NCBI GenBank assembly: GCA_910587545.1
Contig: CAJUMI010000037.1
Span: 1-22,186 of the forward strand
Length of the DNA stretch: 22,186 nucleotides
Reading direction: 5' to 3'
From: an uncultured Muribaculaceae bacterium
Lineage (GTDB): Bacteria; Bacteroidota; Bacteroidia; Bacteroidales; Muribaculaceae
The notes below the pieces were generated by a model, which had not been told where the DNA came from, searched no databases, and worked only from the letters and a program-made list of their open reading frames with translations. This document shows positions 14,458 through 22,067 of the stretch, piece by piece. The first letter of the stretch is position 1; each line of letters starts with the position of its first letter. The translations under genes and the position numbers were made by a program.

Positions 14458-14871
14458 TCAAAACTCCTCGGAACTATCGGCAAACTCGTCACAATATCGC
14501 TCGAGCCTGTGATAGGCAGCAAGATTGACCTCGTCGAGATCATCGCGCACCTCGGCCTGATAGAGGGCCGAACCGAAAGTGAACATATAGCTGAAACGTT
14601 GCAGGTAATCATCGTCGGCACGCAGTTCGCGACGCATCCGATCCTTCTCGCTGTCGCTATCGAGCGCGATTATCTCGTCAGAGCGATCGATAAGATATTT
14701 CAGAATTGCTTCATACTGCACAAGCATTTCGGCATAATCATGCTGATCCAACGGCTGTTCGCGCATAATTCTGTCGGAAAGCCTATAGCACAGATCCGGG
14801 TCATAACCTTTTGAGCATGACGACATCATCAGTCCGCTGACCAAAAACAAGCAAAGAAAAATACGGTTCAT
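14458..14871 (-). CDS. Small lipoprotein of unknown function
   Basis: 137 residues. The start is set at ATG 14871, which gives a signal peptide with lipobox LMMSSC (Cys19). A longer upstream reading frame on this strand would run through trmD and is not credible. After the lipid anchor, Ser and Lys-Gly follow, and the rest (about 25-137) is mostly acidic alpha helix (AEMLVQYEAILKYL, RRELRADDDYLQRF). No known domain is recognised. The product should sit in the periplasm on the inner or outer membrane. The gene precedes the SIMPL gene in an apparent two-gene operon and has a divergent promoter shared with trmD. Confidence 0.85.
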   Translation of the reverse strand: MNRIFLCLFLVSGLMMSSCSKGYDPDLCYRLSDRIMREQPLDQHDYAEMLVQYEAILKYLIDRSDEIIALDSDSEKDRMRRELRADDDYLQRFSYMFTFGSALYQAEVRDDLDEVNLAAYHRLERYCDEFADSSEEF

Positions 14872-14932
14872 AAAAATACACTGAGTCATTAGAACGTAAT
14901 CCGTCCCGAAATAGTTGAACTGCGAGATGCTG

Positions 14933-14940
14933 CAAAAGTA
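14933..14940 (-). promoter_or_regulatory. Minus-7 element of the lipoprotein-SIMPL operon
   Basis: Minus-strand TACTTTTG, an exact TAnnTTTG, with the next base run GCAGC. It gives a leader of about 55 bases. A -33 element at the proper spacing is weak. Confidence 0.65.
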
Positions 14941-14952
14941 CAATTTTTTGTC

Positions 14953-14960
14953 TAATTTTG
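14953..14960 (+). promoter_or_regulatory. Minus-7 element of trmD
   Basis: TAATTTTG, an exact TAnnTTTG, 22 bases before the ATG, so the leader is about 15 bases. No clear -33 TTG is present. It lies only 13 bases from the opposing element of the lipoprotein operon. Confidence 0.68.
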
Positions 14961-14982
14961 CATAGAAAACAAAAATGAGTTT

Positions 14983-15660
14983 ATGCGCATCGATATTATA
15001 ACCGTTCTCCCCGAAATGCTCGAGTCGCCGCTGGGCTGCTCTATACTCAAACGAGCCCGGGACAAAGGTCTTGTGGAACTTGAAGTCCACAATCTCAGAG
15101 ACTATACGACAAACCGCCACCGCAAAGTAGACGACTATCCTTTCGGCGGAGATGCGGGCATGGTGATGCAGGTCGAACCCGTCGACCGCTGCATATCGGC
15201 GCTCAAGGAGCAACGCCGCTATGACGAGGTGATATTCACCGCCCCTGACGGCGAGGTCTTCAACCAGCAGATGGCCAATCAGATGTCGATGCTCGAAAAT
15301 ATTATAATACTCTGCGGCCATTACAAGGGCATAGACTACCGCATCAGAGAACATCTGATCACTCGCGAGATATCGGTCGGCGACTACGTGCTGACCGGCG
15401 GCGAGATGCCCGCGGCCATAATAACCGACGCCATTGTCAGACTGTTGCCCGGCGCGATCGGCGACGAACAGAGCGCGCTGACCGACTCATTCCAGGACAA
15501 TCTGCTCGAACCTCCTATCTACACACGGCCGGCCTGCTATAAAGGCTGGGATGTGCCGGAGATACTGCTGTCAGGCCATCAGGCCAAAATCGACGAATGG
15601 CGTCACGAGCAGGCAGTAGCCCGCACACGCCGTCTGCGCCCCGACCTGCTCGAAGAATAG
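14983..15660 (+). CDS. trmD: tRNA (guanine-37-N1)-methyltransferase
   Basis: 225 residues, cytoplasmic SPOUT-class enzyme that makes m1G37 in tRNAs with G36, preventing +1 frameshifting. Conserved signatures are visible: RIDIITVLPEM at the start, YPFGGDAGMVM (52-62), LCGHYKGID (110-118) and SVGDYVLTGGE (131-141), which form the trefoil-knot SAM site. The catalytic Asp168 lies in ALTDSF. PEILLSGHQAKIDEWR leads into the C-terminal tRNA-binding helices. The chain is slightly shorter than the E. coli protein (255) but normal for the phylum. It stands alone, not beside rimM or rplS. Its stop is only ten bases from the convergent gene at 15671, so there is no room for a separate terminator. Confidence 0.97.
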   Translation: MRIDIITVLPEMLESPLGCSILKRARDKGLVELEVHNLRDYTTNRHRKVDDYPFGGDAGMVMQVEPVDRCISALKEQRRYDEVIFTAPDGEVFNQQMANQMSMLENIIILCGHYKGIDYRIREHLITREISVGDYVLTGGEMPAAIITDAIVRLLPGAIGDEQSALTDSFQDNLLEPPIYTRPACYKGWDVPEILLSGHQAKIDEWRHEQAVARTRRLRPDLLEE

Positions 15661-15670
15661 ATAATCCGGA

Positions 15671-16093
15671 TCACACGGCGTTAAGGCCGACAAATATAAC
15701 TATCAGAAAGGCCGACAGCACGACCATCAGAACGGCCGAGGCTACGATAGCGGTGATGGCGGTGTTGCGCCATGTGCGTGTCGAAGATTTCAGCCCCACA
15801 CAACCGAGGATAAACGCAAACACACTGATGCCGAGCGCCACTTTGCCCTCGAACGACAGCACAACCCATGCCGCAAGAGTAAGGATAATGCTCAGCAGGG
15901 CAAATTTATTGAATTTGGCGCGCGAGTCTTTTTTGATGACAGGGGCGGTTTCGGGTCTCATGCCTGCAATCCCGCCGTCAGGGTCTCCGCCGTTTACGGG
16001 CGCGGAGCTTGCCACATCGGCAGTCGTATCGACCTCGGGAACGGAGATCTGTTCTGTCTGTTCTATCGGTTGTTTGTTCTGTTCTTTATCCAT
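15671..16093 (-). CDS. Small membrane protein of unknown function with acidic disordered N-terminus
   Basis: 140 residues. ATG 16093 is chosen because it fits the promoter at 16135-16165. A Met 14 codons upstream would leave almost no leader. Residues 1-55 are polar, Gln/Glu/Pro/Gly-rich and probably disordered. Three hydrophobic segments follow at about 62-80, 83-101 and 110-137. This outline resembles the DUF4190-like small membrane proteins of many bacteria (FALLSIILTLAAWVVL, ALGISVFAFILGCVGL), but I am not sure of the family. No function can be assigned. The gene lies between trmD (convergent) and polA (same strand) and has its own promoter. Confidence 0.8.
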   Translation of the reverse strand: MDKEQNKQPIEQTEQISVPEVDTTADVASSAPVNGGDPDGGIAGMRPETAPVIKKDSRAKFNKFALLSIILTLAAWVVLSFEGKVALGISVFAFILGCVGLKSSTRTWRNTAITAIVASAVLMVVLSAFLIVIFVGLNAV

Positions 16094-16134
16094 AATTCTA
16101 TCAAACGGTGAGAGGCGCGAAAAAGATCGCTCCA

Positions 16135-16165
16135 CAAAATTAGTAATTTAGAATTGATAAAACAA
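16135..16165 (-). promoter_or_regulatory. Promoter of the small membrane protein gene
   Basis: On the minus strand: TTG (16165-16163), a 20-base spacer and TAATTTTG (16142-16135), an exact consensus. The leader would be about 35 bases. Confidence 0.8.
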
Positions 16166-16217
16166 CGATTATGTGTAAAATCTACAAATTTTGTGAAAAA
16201 AGGTTTAGTTTTACCAT

Positions 16218-18953
16218 TTAATGGGCCTCAAGCCAGTTTGATCCGACTCCTACACCCACCTCAAGAGGCACACGTCCGGTATAAGCTTTCTCCATCAAAC
16301 GAACGACGAGTTCGTTAAGTTCGGCCTGCTCCTCAGGAACGACATTGAACACCAATTCGTCGTGAACCTGGATGATCATGCGAGAGCGCAACTGCCGCCG
16401 CTTGATCTCTCGGTCGATGTCGATCATGGCAATCTTGATGATGTCGGCAGCCGAGCCCTGGAGCGGAGCGTTGATAGCGTTTCGCTCGGCATAGCCTCTG
16501 ACGACAGAGTTGCGCGAGCTGATATCGGAAAGGAATCGTTTGCGGTCCATGATAGTGGTGACATAGCCGTCACGACGGGCTTGCTCTACGATTTCCTTCA
16601 TATAGCGGTCGACACCCGGATAGGTGCGCAGATAACCTTCGATCAGGTTCTTGGCCTCGGCGCGCGGAATAGCCAGACGCTCCGACAGTCCGAAGGCTGA
16701 TATGCCGTAGATAATGCCGAAATTGGCCGTCTTGGCCGCCCGGCGCTGGTTGTCCGACACCTGGTCGGGCTCGAGATGAAATATCTTTGCAGCGGTGGCG
16801 CGGTGGATATCCTGATGATCGACAAAGGCCTCGACCATCGCGGAGTCGCCGCTTAGATCAGCCATCAGACGCAGCTCTATCTGAGAATAGTCGGCACTCA
16901 TTATCAGATCGCCTGGGTCGGGGATAAAGGCTTTGCGGATCTCGCGGCCCTCGTCGGTGCGGATCGGGATGTTCTGAAGATTAGGATTGGCCGAAGAAAT
17001 ACGTCCGGTCGCAGTGACAGTCTGGTTATAGGTCGTATGTATCTTTCCTGTGCGGGGATTTACCAGCCTGGGGAGCGCGTCGACATAAGTGGCGAGCAAT
17101 TTTTTCAGACCACGGATCTCAAGGATAAGATTTACGACCGGATGACGGTTGCGGTATTTTTCGAGAACCTCTTCGGTCGTCGACCATGCTCCACGCTTGG
17201 TCTTTTTTGCCGACGAGTCGATCTGCAATTTCCCGAACAACACCTCGCCCACCTGCATGGGAGAACTGATGTTGAACTGACCGCCGGCCAACTCATAGAC
17301 CTGCTGTTCGAGACCCGCAAGACGCGAAGTCAGCCGACGCGACTGCGCCTCAAGTTCAGCGACGTCGATGCGGACTCCCTCCCACTCCATGTCGGCAAGC
17401 ACGCGCGCGAAAGGGAACTCGATCTTGTCAAGCAGATGCTCCTGCCGCTGTTTACGGACTTCTTCAAGCAACACAGGCATGAGCAGCCGCACGACAAGAG
17501 CCGTTTCGGCGCAGACCCGCGCATAGCGGGTGTAATCAGCGGCATAGGCCGCTTTGACATCGGCCGGAGTGAGGTCGAAATCCATCGTCTTGCGGCTGAG
17601 ATAAGCTGCGGCAAGATTAGCGGGACGGTGGTTGGTCTCGGGTGAGAGGATATAATGGGCTACGGCCACATCAAAGTAGCGGGCCGAGAGATCGATGCCC
17701 TCGCGACGCAGCAGTATGATGTCGCGCTTGATATCAGCCGACACGATGGTCGTCGTCTGTGAAGAGAAGAGCGGAGCCAGAACAGCGGTCATTTCCTCGC
17801 GCCCCATGCAATGCGGCGGCAATGCGACGTAGACGCTCCGGGAATCGGCGATGCTGACGGCGATGCCGTCCCATCGCGCAGTCATGGCTTCCTCGCCGGA
17901 AACCAGAAGCGAGACGCCTACCACGGGACTTGCGGCCGCCTCTTCCACGAAACGCGAGAGCGCATCAGCGTCGTCAATGGCCACCATATCGAACTCGAAA
18001 GTGCCTGCCGCAGGTTCGTCAGCCCTGACATCGAAAAGAGATCCCATAGCCGGAACAGACTCCGGCTGCCGCACAGCCGCCGGCCGGAGACGCGCGGCAA
18101 AGGTCTTGAATTCGAGTTCTTCATAGACCGCGATCAGGGCATCGGTGTCGGGCTCACGACGGACAAACATGTCGGGAGTGACGACGAGCGGCACATCGGT
18201 GCGGATAGTCACAAGAACCTTGGAAAAACGTATCTGCTCGGCATTGTCGCTGATGCGGGTACGCAGAGCACCTTTGAGGCTGTCAGCATTGTCGAGAAGA
18301 TTTTCGACCGAACCCCACTCTGCGATCAGTTTCGAGGCCGTTTTCTCGCCCACGCCGGGGCATCCCGGGACATTGTCGCTTGCATCACCCTCGAGGGCAA
18401 GCAGGTCGATTACCTGCCGCGGCGAGGATATCCCGTAGCGCTCGCAGACTTCCTTAGGTCCGCGTATCTCGAAGCCCTGCCCCCTGAGGGCAGGGCGATA
18501 CATAAACGTGTTGTCATCGACGAGCTGGCCGTAATCCTTGTCGGGGGTCATCATATAGGTTGTGAAGCCCTGCCTGCCGGCAAGTGTGGCAAGAGAGCCT
18601 ATGACATCGTCAGCCTCGAAATCGGGCATCTCGACGACCGGTATCCTGTAAGCCTCGAGTATCCGTTTGATGAACGGCACAGACAGGGTTATATCCTCGG
18701 GCTGTTTGTCGCGCTGAGCCTTATACTCGGGATACATTTCATGGCGGAATGTCTTGCCGCCGGGGGGATCGAAACATACGGCAATATAATCGGGGTTCTC
18801 CTTGCGAAGGATCTCGTCGAGAGTATTGCAGAACCCGAAAATGGCCGATGTGTTGAATCCGCCCGATGTAATGCGCGGCGAGCGCAACAGCGCATAATAT
18901 GCTCTGTAAATAAGTGCGTAGGCATCAAGCAAAAACAGCTTCTTCTTTTCCAT
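16218..18953 (-). CDS. polA: DNA polymerase I, proofreading site apparently degenerate
   Basis: 911 residues from ATG 18953 (MEKKKLFLLDAYALIYRAYY). The longer opening adds 35 residues with no family match. Residues 1-290 are the 5'-3' flap nuclease (FEADDVIGSLA at 112-122, TPDKDYGQLV at 136-145, EGDASDNVPG at 188-197, GVGEKTA). Residues about 315-500 are the 3'-5' exonuclease domain. Residues about 510-911 are the polymerase with motif A DYSQIE (Asp688), motif B RRAAKTANFGIIYG (737-750) and motif C QVHDELVF (Asp865, Glu866). The expected Exo I Asp-x-Glu is replaced by hydrophobic and Ser residues near 343-349, and the Exo III Tyr/Asp by R-V-C-A-E (479-483). An Exo II Asp (411) remains. It fills gaps and removes RNA primers. 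Proofreading is probably lost, as in Taq and Bst. Confidence 0.96.
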   Translation of the reverse strand: MEKKKLFLLDAYALIYRAYYALLRSPRITSGGFNTSAIFGFCNTLDEILRKENPDYIAVCFDPPGGKTFRHEMYPEYKAQRDKQPEDITLSVPFIKRILEAYRIPVVEMPDFEADDVIGSLATLAGRQGFTTYMMTPDKDYGQLVDDNTFMYRPALRGQGFEIRGPKEVCERYGISSPRQVIDLLALEGDASDNVPGCPGVGEKTASKLIAEWGSVENLLDNADSLKGALRTRISDNAEQIRFSKVLVTIRTDVPLVVTPDMFVRREPDTDALIAVYEELEFKTFAARLRPAAVRQPESVPAMGSLFDVRADEPAAGTFEFDMVAIDDADALSRFVEEAAASPVVGVSLLVSGEEAMTARWDGIAVSIADSRSVYVALPPHCMGREEMTAVLAPLFSSQTTTIVSADIKRDIILLRREGIDLSARYFDVAVAHYILSPETNHRPANLAAAYLSRKTMDFDLTPADVKAAYAADYTRYARVCAETALVVRLLMPVLLEEVRKQRQEHLLDKIEFPFARVLADMEWEGVRIDVAELEAQSRRLTSRLAGLEQQVYELAGGQFNISSPMQVGEVLFGKLQIDSSAKKTKRGAWSTTEEVLEKYRNRHPVVNLILEIRGLKKLLATYVDALPRLVNPRTGKIHTTYNQTVTATGRISSANPNLQNIPIRTDEGREIRKAFIPDPGDLIMSADYSQIELRLMADLSGDSAMVEAFVDHQDIHRATAAKIFHLEPDQVSDNQRRAAKTANFGIIYGISAFGLSERLAIPRAEAKNLIEGYLRTYPGVDRYMKEIVEQARRDGYVTTIMDRKRFLSDISSRNSVVRGYAERNAINAPLQGSAADIIKIAMIDIDREIKRRQLRSRMIIQVHDELVFNVVPEEQAELNELVVRLMEKAYTGRVPLEVGVGVGSNWLEAH

Positions 18954-19068
18954 GACAGTGTAATTGTCTCTTTTTTCTAAAACAGTAAAATAATGCGGCA
19001 GGTTGTCAAAATGATCTTTCCGATGGCTAAAATTACTAAGAATTCGCCGTTCCATCAAAAAAAGTTAC

Positions 19069-19076
19069 TACCTTTG
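19069..19076 (+). promoter_or_regulatory. Minus-7 element of the polyprenyl diphosphate synthase gene
   Basis: TACCTTTG, an exact TAnnTTTG, 18 bases before ATG 19095. The region about 20 bases upstream is A-rich, without a clear TTG. Confidence 0.68.
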
Positions 19077-19094
19077 CACCTTGTAATCCATAAT

Positions 19095-20069
19095 ATGACG
19101 ACTCTCGAAGCCATACATAAGACCATAGCCCCCGAACTTGAGCTGCTCAACCGACAGATGAGCGAACGGCTCTCGACATCCAATCCACTGATGGACAAGG
19201 TCGTCACTGCCCAATTAAGTTCAAAAGGCAAGCAGATCAGGCCCATGATCGTCATATTGTGCTCCAAACTTGTCGGTGACGCCAACAGCAATACCATAGC
19301 CGCAGCCGCGTCGGTCGAGTTGCTCCACAACGCCACTCTGATCCACGACGATGTTGTCGACGACTCAAAGACACGCCGCAACAAACCAACGATCAATTCA
19401 ATCTGGGACAACCATATAGCCGTACTCGTCGGTGACTATTTTGTGTCGTGTGCGATGCAGCAGGCCATCTCTACCGGCGACATACGCATCATCGATTCCC
19501 TATGCCATCTGGGCAAACTGCTATCACTCGGAGAAATCGATCAGATCTACAACGCCAGATACCACACACTCACAGAGGAGACATACTACAACATAATCGG
19601 CAACAAGACAGCCTCGCTGTTTGTGGCCTGTGCCAAGATGGGATGTTATGCGGCCGGTGTAGCCGACGAACGTGTGGACGCGCTCGCCGAGTTTGCCCGC
19701 CTGCTCGGGCTATGCTTCCAGATACGCGACGATGTTTTCGACTACTTCGGCAGCGACTCTATCGGCAAACCGACCAGCAACGACCTCAAGGAAGGCAAGA
19801 TAACCCTACCCTTGCTTCACACATTGCTGCGTGAAGACCTTCCGGACCACAGCGCCATGCTCGAGCTCTCGCGCAAGGAAATCCTTGACGATAACGACAT
19901 AGCGACACTGATATCCTATGCTGTCGACAACGGCGGCATCGATCATGCATTCGCCGAAATGAAGCGCCTCAGAGACAAGGCATCCGAGGCTCTGACCGCA
20001 TTCCCCGAATCAGAGTCAAAGAAAGCCCTGCTGTCACTTTTTGACTACATAATAGCCCGGGATCACTGA
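19095..20069 (+). CDS. ispB: Long-chain polyprenyl diphosphate synthase (IspB/octaprenyl type)
   Basis: 324 residues from ATG 19095 (MTTLEAIHKTIAPELELL). An upstream Met would start before the promoter. All-alpha trans-isoprenyl diphosphate synthase: GKQIRP (45-50), first Asp-rich motif LIHDDVVDD (Asp85, Asp86, Asp89) with the following RRNKPT, GDYF (113-116), and second Asp-rich motif QIRDDVFDYFG (Asp212, Asp213, Asp216) with GKPTSNDLKEGKITLP. It condenses isopentenyl diphosphate onto an allylic primer, probably for the menaquinone side chain. Small Ala residues just upstream of the first Asp motif fit a long product, but the exact length cannot be read. It is encoded divergently from polA. 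The GtrA-family gene follows with its own promoter. Confidence 0.92.
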   Translation: MTTLEAIHKTIAPELELLNRQMSERLSTSNPLMDKVVTAQLSSKGKQIRPMIVILCSKLVGDANSNTIAAAASVELLHNATLIHDDVVDDSKTRRNKPTINSIWDNHIAVLVGDYFVSCAMQQAISTGDIRIIDSLCHLGKLLSLGEIDQIYNARYHTLTEETYYNIIGNKTASLFVACAKMGCYAAGVADERVDALAEFARLLGLCFQIRDDVFDYFGSDSIGKPTSNDLKEGKITLPLLHTLLREDLPDHSAMLELSRKEILDDNDIATLISYAVDNGGIDHAFAEMKRLRDKASEALTAFPESESKKALLSLFDYIIARDH

Positions 20070-20105
20070 TTGCGGCCTTCGCTCAGAGCTTTTTAACACA
20101 GATTA

Positions 20106-20137
20106 TTTGCAACGCGGAGATTTTTTACATATCTTTG
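20106..20137 (+). promoter_or_regulatory. Textbook promoter of the GtrA-family gene
   Basis: TTTG at 20106-20109, a 20-base spacer and TATCTTTG at 20130-20137: both elements match the Bacteroidota consensus exactly. The expected start near 20144 leaves about 15 bases before GTG 20159. Confidence 0.88.
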
Positions 20138-20158
20138 CGCTGATCTATATAACCGGCA

Positions 20159-20647
20159 GTGTCAATCAATCTTTTAGATAGAATAAAATCACAAACGTGG
20201 ATCTTAAAAGCGATGGCGACTTCTCAGGCATCAGCCTGGGTCGATTTCATCACTTCGTTTGTGGTATTCGCCTGGATCGGTCTTAGCGGCGGCGACGCGG
20301 CAGCCGCCGGAGCCATCGCCGGAGGCATTGTAAACTGCACGCTCAACTACAAATGGACATTCCGCGGCTCGCATTGCCCGGTGGCCAACGTCGTCATCAA
20401 ATACATGATGGTCTGGATAGGCTCACTGCTTCTCAACGCTTATGGCACCGAGTACCTGACAGAACTATGTCTGGCAAGCGAGATGCTCGACTCATGGGGC
20501 ATATCACGTAACCTTCGCTTCACTATCGCCCGTCTGACGGTGTCGTTTCTTGTGTCTGTATTCTGGAATCTCCTGTTGCAACGCACATTTGTCTACAGAT
20601 CAATAAAATTTGACACGATATTGAGCGCCATAACACGCGCAAGATAA
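20159..20647 (+). CDS. GtrA-family four-helix membrane protein
   Basis: 162 residues. Four hydrophobic segments at about 25-43, 45-65, 79-99 and 120-146 and the motif NYKWTFRG after the second helix are typical of GtrA-like proteins (PF04138). The last helix has the mirrored WNLLLQRTFVY motif. This duplicated N-(Y/F)-x-W-T-F pattern is characteristic. Members are linked to the handling of polyprenyl-phosphate-linked sugars or to cell-surface polysaccharide synthesis. The proximity of a polyprenyl synthase gene fits but is not proof. The start is a GTG close to the promoter. ATG 20213 (Met19) is the alternative but would leave a leader of about 70 bases. An extra segment between helices 3 and 4 (about 100-118) is somewhat long. 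Confidence 0.87.
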   Translation: MSINLLDRIKSQTWILKAMATSQASAWVDFITSFVVFAWIGLSGGDAAAAGAIAGGIVNCTLNYKWTFRGSHCPVANVVIKYMMVWIGSLLLNAYGTEYLTELCLASEMLDSWGISRNLRFTIARLTVSFLVSVFWNLLLQRTFVYRSIKFDTILSAITRAR

Positions 20648-20681
20648 AACAGCTCAAACATTAATCTTTCACGGAAAAGGC

Positions 20682-21239
20682 ATGAAATCAACAATGTCAA
20701 TCGCTCTGTTATTTATTTTGGCATTCATTTCAAGTTGCGATAAGGATGAGCCTAAGTTTTCATCATCCGAGATTCAAAGAGCCCTTTTTGAAATGAAAGG
20801 CACATATCATGGAGAGATGAGTGTCTCCTATTATCATGGGGAAACAATATCAGAAGGTAATGTGTGCAAGGCGGTTTCAAAAGATTCCTTGACAGTCGAC
20901 ATGGACTTGTCTTTAATGGCACAGTCCATTACAGATGAAAGGATTGCATCCCGACTTCGTGACATTGGAATAGTTCAAGTAAAAGCAGCTTATGAATTTT
21001 TGCAAATGGATGAACAAATGTATCATTTCGTATTGCTTCCCAAAAATGTGATTTGTTACGGTGGATATGGTACTCCTGAAGCAGTAAAAATCGTTTTCGA
21101 TCAAAGTTTTGGTGGCGATGCCGATTACTTTTATCATAGCATAATATTCAATCTGTCTCCGAAAGAGCTATGGATCGGAGGTGAAAAATATAAGTCATTC
21201 CAACAGCTCGTATATCATTTTGAAGGAAGTTATGAATAG
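20682..21239 (+). CDS. AT-rich small lipoprotein, possibly DUF4840-like
   Basis: 185 residues. Signal peptide with lipobox FISSC (Cys19), followed by Asp-Lys-Asp, which suits a surface or periplasmic lipoprotein of Bacteroidota. The mature part is beta-rich: MKGTYHGEMSVSYYHGE (38-54) and a later WIGGEKYKSFQQLVYHFEG. This resembles the DUF4840 family of Bacteroidetes lipoproteins, but the match is from memory and unsure. Base composition is visibly lower in GC than the neighbours and the codon choice is A/T-ending, so the gene may have come from another source. No promoter match was found in the 34-base gap, so it could be read through from the GtrA gene. A strong terminator follows. Confidence 0.82.
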   Translation: MKSTMSIALLFILAFISSCDKDEPKFSSSEIQRALFEMKGTYHGEMSVSYYHGETISEGNVCKAVSKDSLTVDMDLSLMAQSITDERIASRLRDIGIVQVKAAYEFLQMDEQMYHFVLLPKNVICYGGYGTPEAVKIVFDQSFGGDADYFYHSIIFNLSPKELWIGGEKYKSFQQLVYHFEGSYE

Positions 21240-21261
21240 TAAATGCAATTCATAAATGGAC

Positions 21262-21298
21262 GGAGCGTGCAGGTTATAGCAATCTGCACGCTCCTTTT
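21262..21298 (+). terminator. Intrinsic terminator of the AT-rich lipoprotein gene
   Basis: GGAGCGTGCAG (21262-21272) pairs perfectly with CTGCACGCTCC (21284-21294), eleven pairs, followed by TTTT. The minus-strand gene converges on it and has its stop 18 bases away. On that strand no T-run is present. Confidence 0.9.
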
Positions 21299-21315
21299 AT
21301 AAATACATCGGGAGA

Positions 21316-22032
21316 TTACTTCTCCGCTATCTCTTTCAGGAATTCCTCGGCCACCTTTTGGTCGTGGAGACAGTCGACATCCATCGCCTTTGAAAATTCG
21401 AAAGGCACGACCTTGATGTCGGTTTCGGCGGCAAGAATGCGCTGGAAGTCGCTGAGCGACTCAGGGTATCCTTCACGGGCGGCAACTGTTTTCATAGCCT
21501 TGTCTGACAACGCATAAAGCCCGGCCGACACAATAGCACACTCGGCGAAAGGTTCGCCGCCATAGCGATAGTCGATCACATTGCCGTCGGCGCCGAGACG
21601 GGCATAGAGCGGGCTTTCGTCATCGATAAAGCGGGTGAGACCCATCAGAACGGAGTCATCGTCGGCAGCTTCCGACAAACGGACATATTCGGCAAACTCC
21701 TTCTGCGGGAAAATAGTGTCAACGGTCATGGCGATAAAACGTCCGTCAATGCCTTCGGCCGCCTCGGTGAGGCTGTAATAGGAATTATCAGATATAATCG
21801 GCCTTACCACCAGCGGATAACCCTTGGCTTTTAGGCCCTCGAGATATTCGACAAGCTCGGGCATACGACTGTTGGCCACGATGTTGATCTGCTCGCCGCC
21901 GTGCTTCATGAGGATATCGATCAGACGGCCGATCATCGGCTGACCGTCGATCTCCACGAGAGGTTTGGGTTTCTTTTCTCCGTTCTTAGCAAAACGCGAC
22001 CCTAATCCGGCCGCTAAAATTACATATTTCAT
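21316..22032 (-). CDS. Sugar-phosphate-type nucleotidyltransferase (NTP_transferase family)
   Basis: 238 residues, cytoplasmic. The start is set at ATG 22032, since MKYVILAAGLGSRF is the exact N-terminus of the fold, while the longer opening adds ten A/T-coded residues upstream. The nucleotide-binding signature LAAGLGSRF with the downstream Lys of KPKPLVEIDGQPMI (about 23-36) binds the NTP. MTVDTIFP (about 122-129) supplies the metal-binding Asp region. Late residues (VVPFEFSKAMDVD) continue the sugar-phosphate site. Members make NDP-sugars, CDP-alcohols or molybdenum-cofactor-like products, and the substrate cannot be fixed from sequence alone. No partner kinase or transferase gene is in the window. 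Confidence 0.88.
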   Translation of the reverse strand: MKYVILAAGLGSRFAKNGEKKPKPLVEIDGQPMIGRLIDILMKHGGEQINIVANSRMPELVEYLEGLKAKGYPLVVRPIISDNSYYSLTEAAEGIDGRFIAMTVDTIFPQKEFAEYVRLSEAADDDSVLMGLTRFIDDESPLYARLGADGNVIDYRYGGEPFAECAIVSAGLYALSDKAMKTVAAREGYPESLSDFQRILAAETDIKVVPFEFSKAMDVDCLHDQKVAEEFLKEIAEK

Positions 22033-22059
22033 ATATTTTTTATTTATAATCGTCATTGA

Positions 22060-22067
22060 CAAAATTA
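22060..22067 (-). promoter_or_regulatory. Minus-7 element of the nucleotidyltransferase gene
   Basis: On the minus strand TAATTTTG, an exact TAnnTTTG, 27 bases before ATG 22032. No -33 TTG lies at 19-21 bases. The remaining bases to 22186 show no gene. Confidence 0.6.

Noticed and set aside
14872..15354. Extension of the minus-strand lipoprotein frame through trmD
   Set aside because: The extension overlaps conserved TrmD coding on the other strand. The inner Met at 14871 gives a perfect lipoprotein signal peptide.
17811..18980. A 389-codon open frame on the plus strand opposite polA
   Set aside because: It is fully antisense to clear DNA polymerase I motifs. Its translation is rich in Arg, His and Gly with no domain pattern, as expected from GC-biased codons read backwards.
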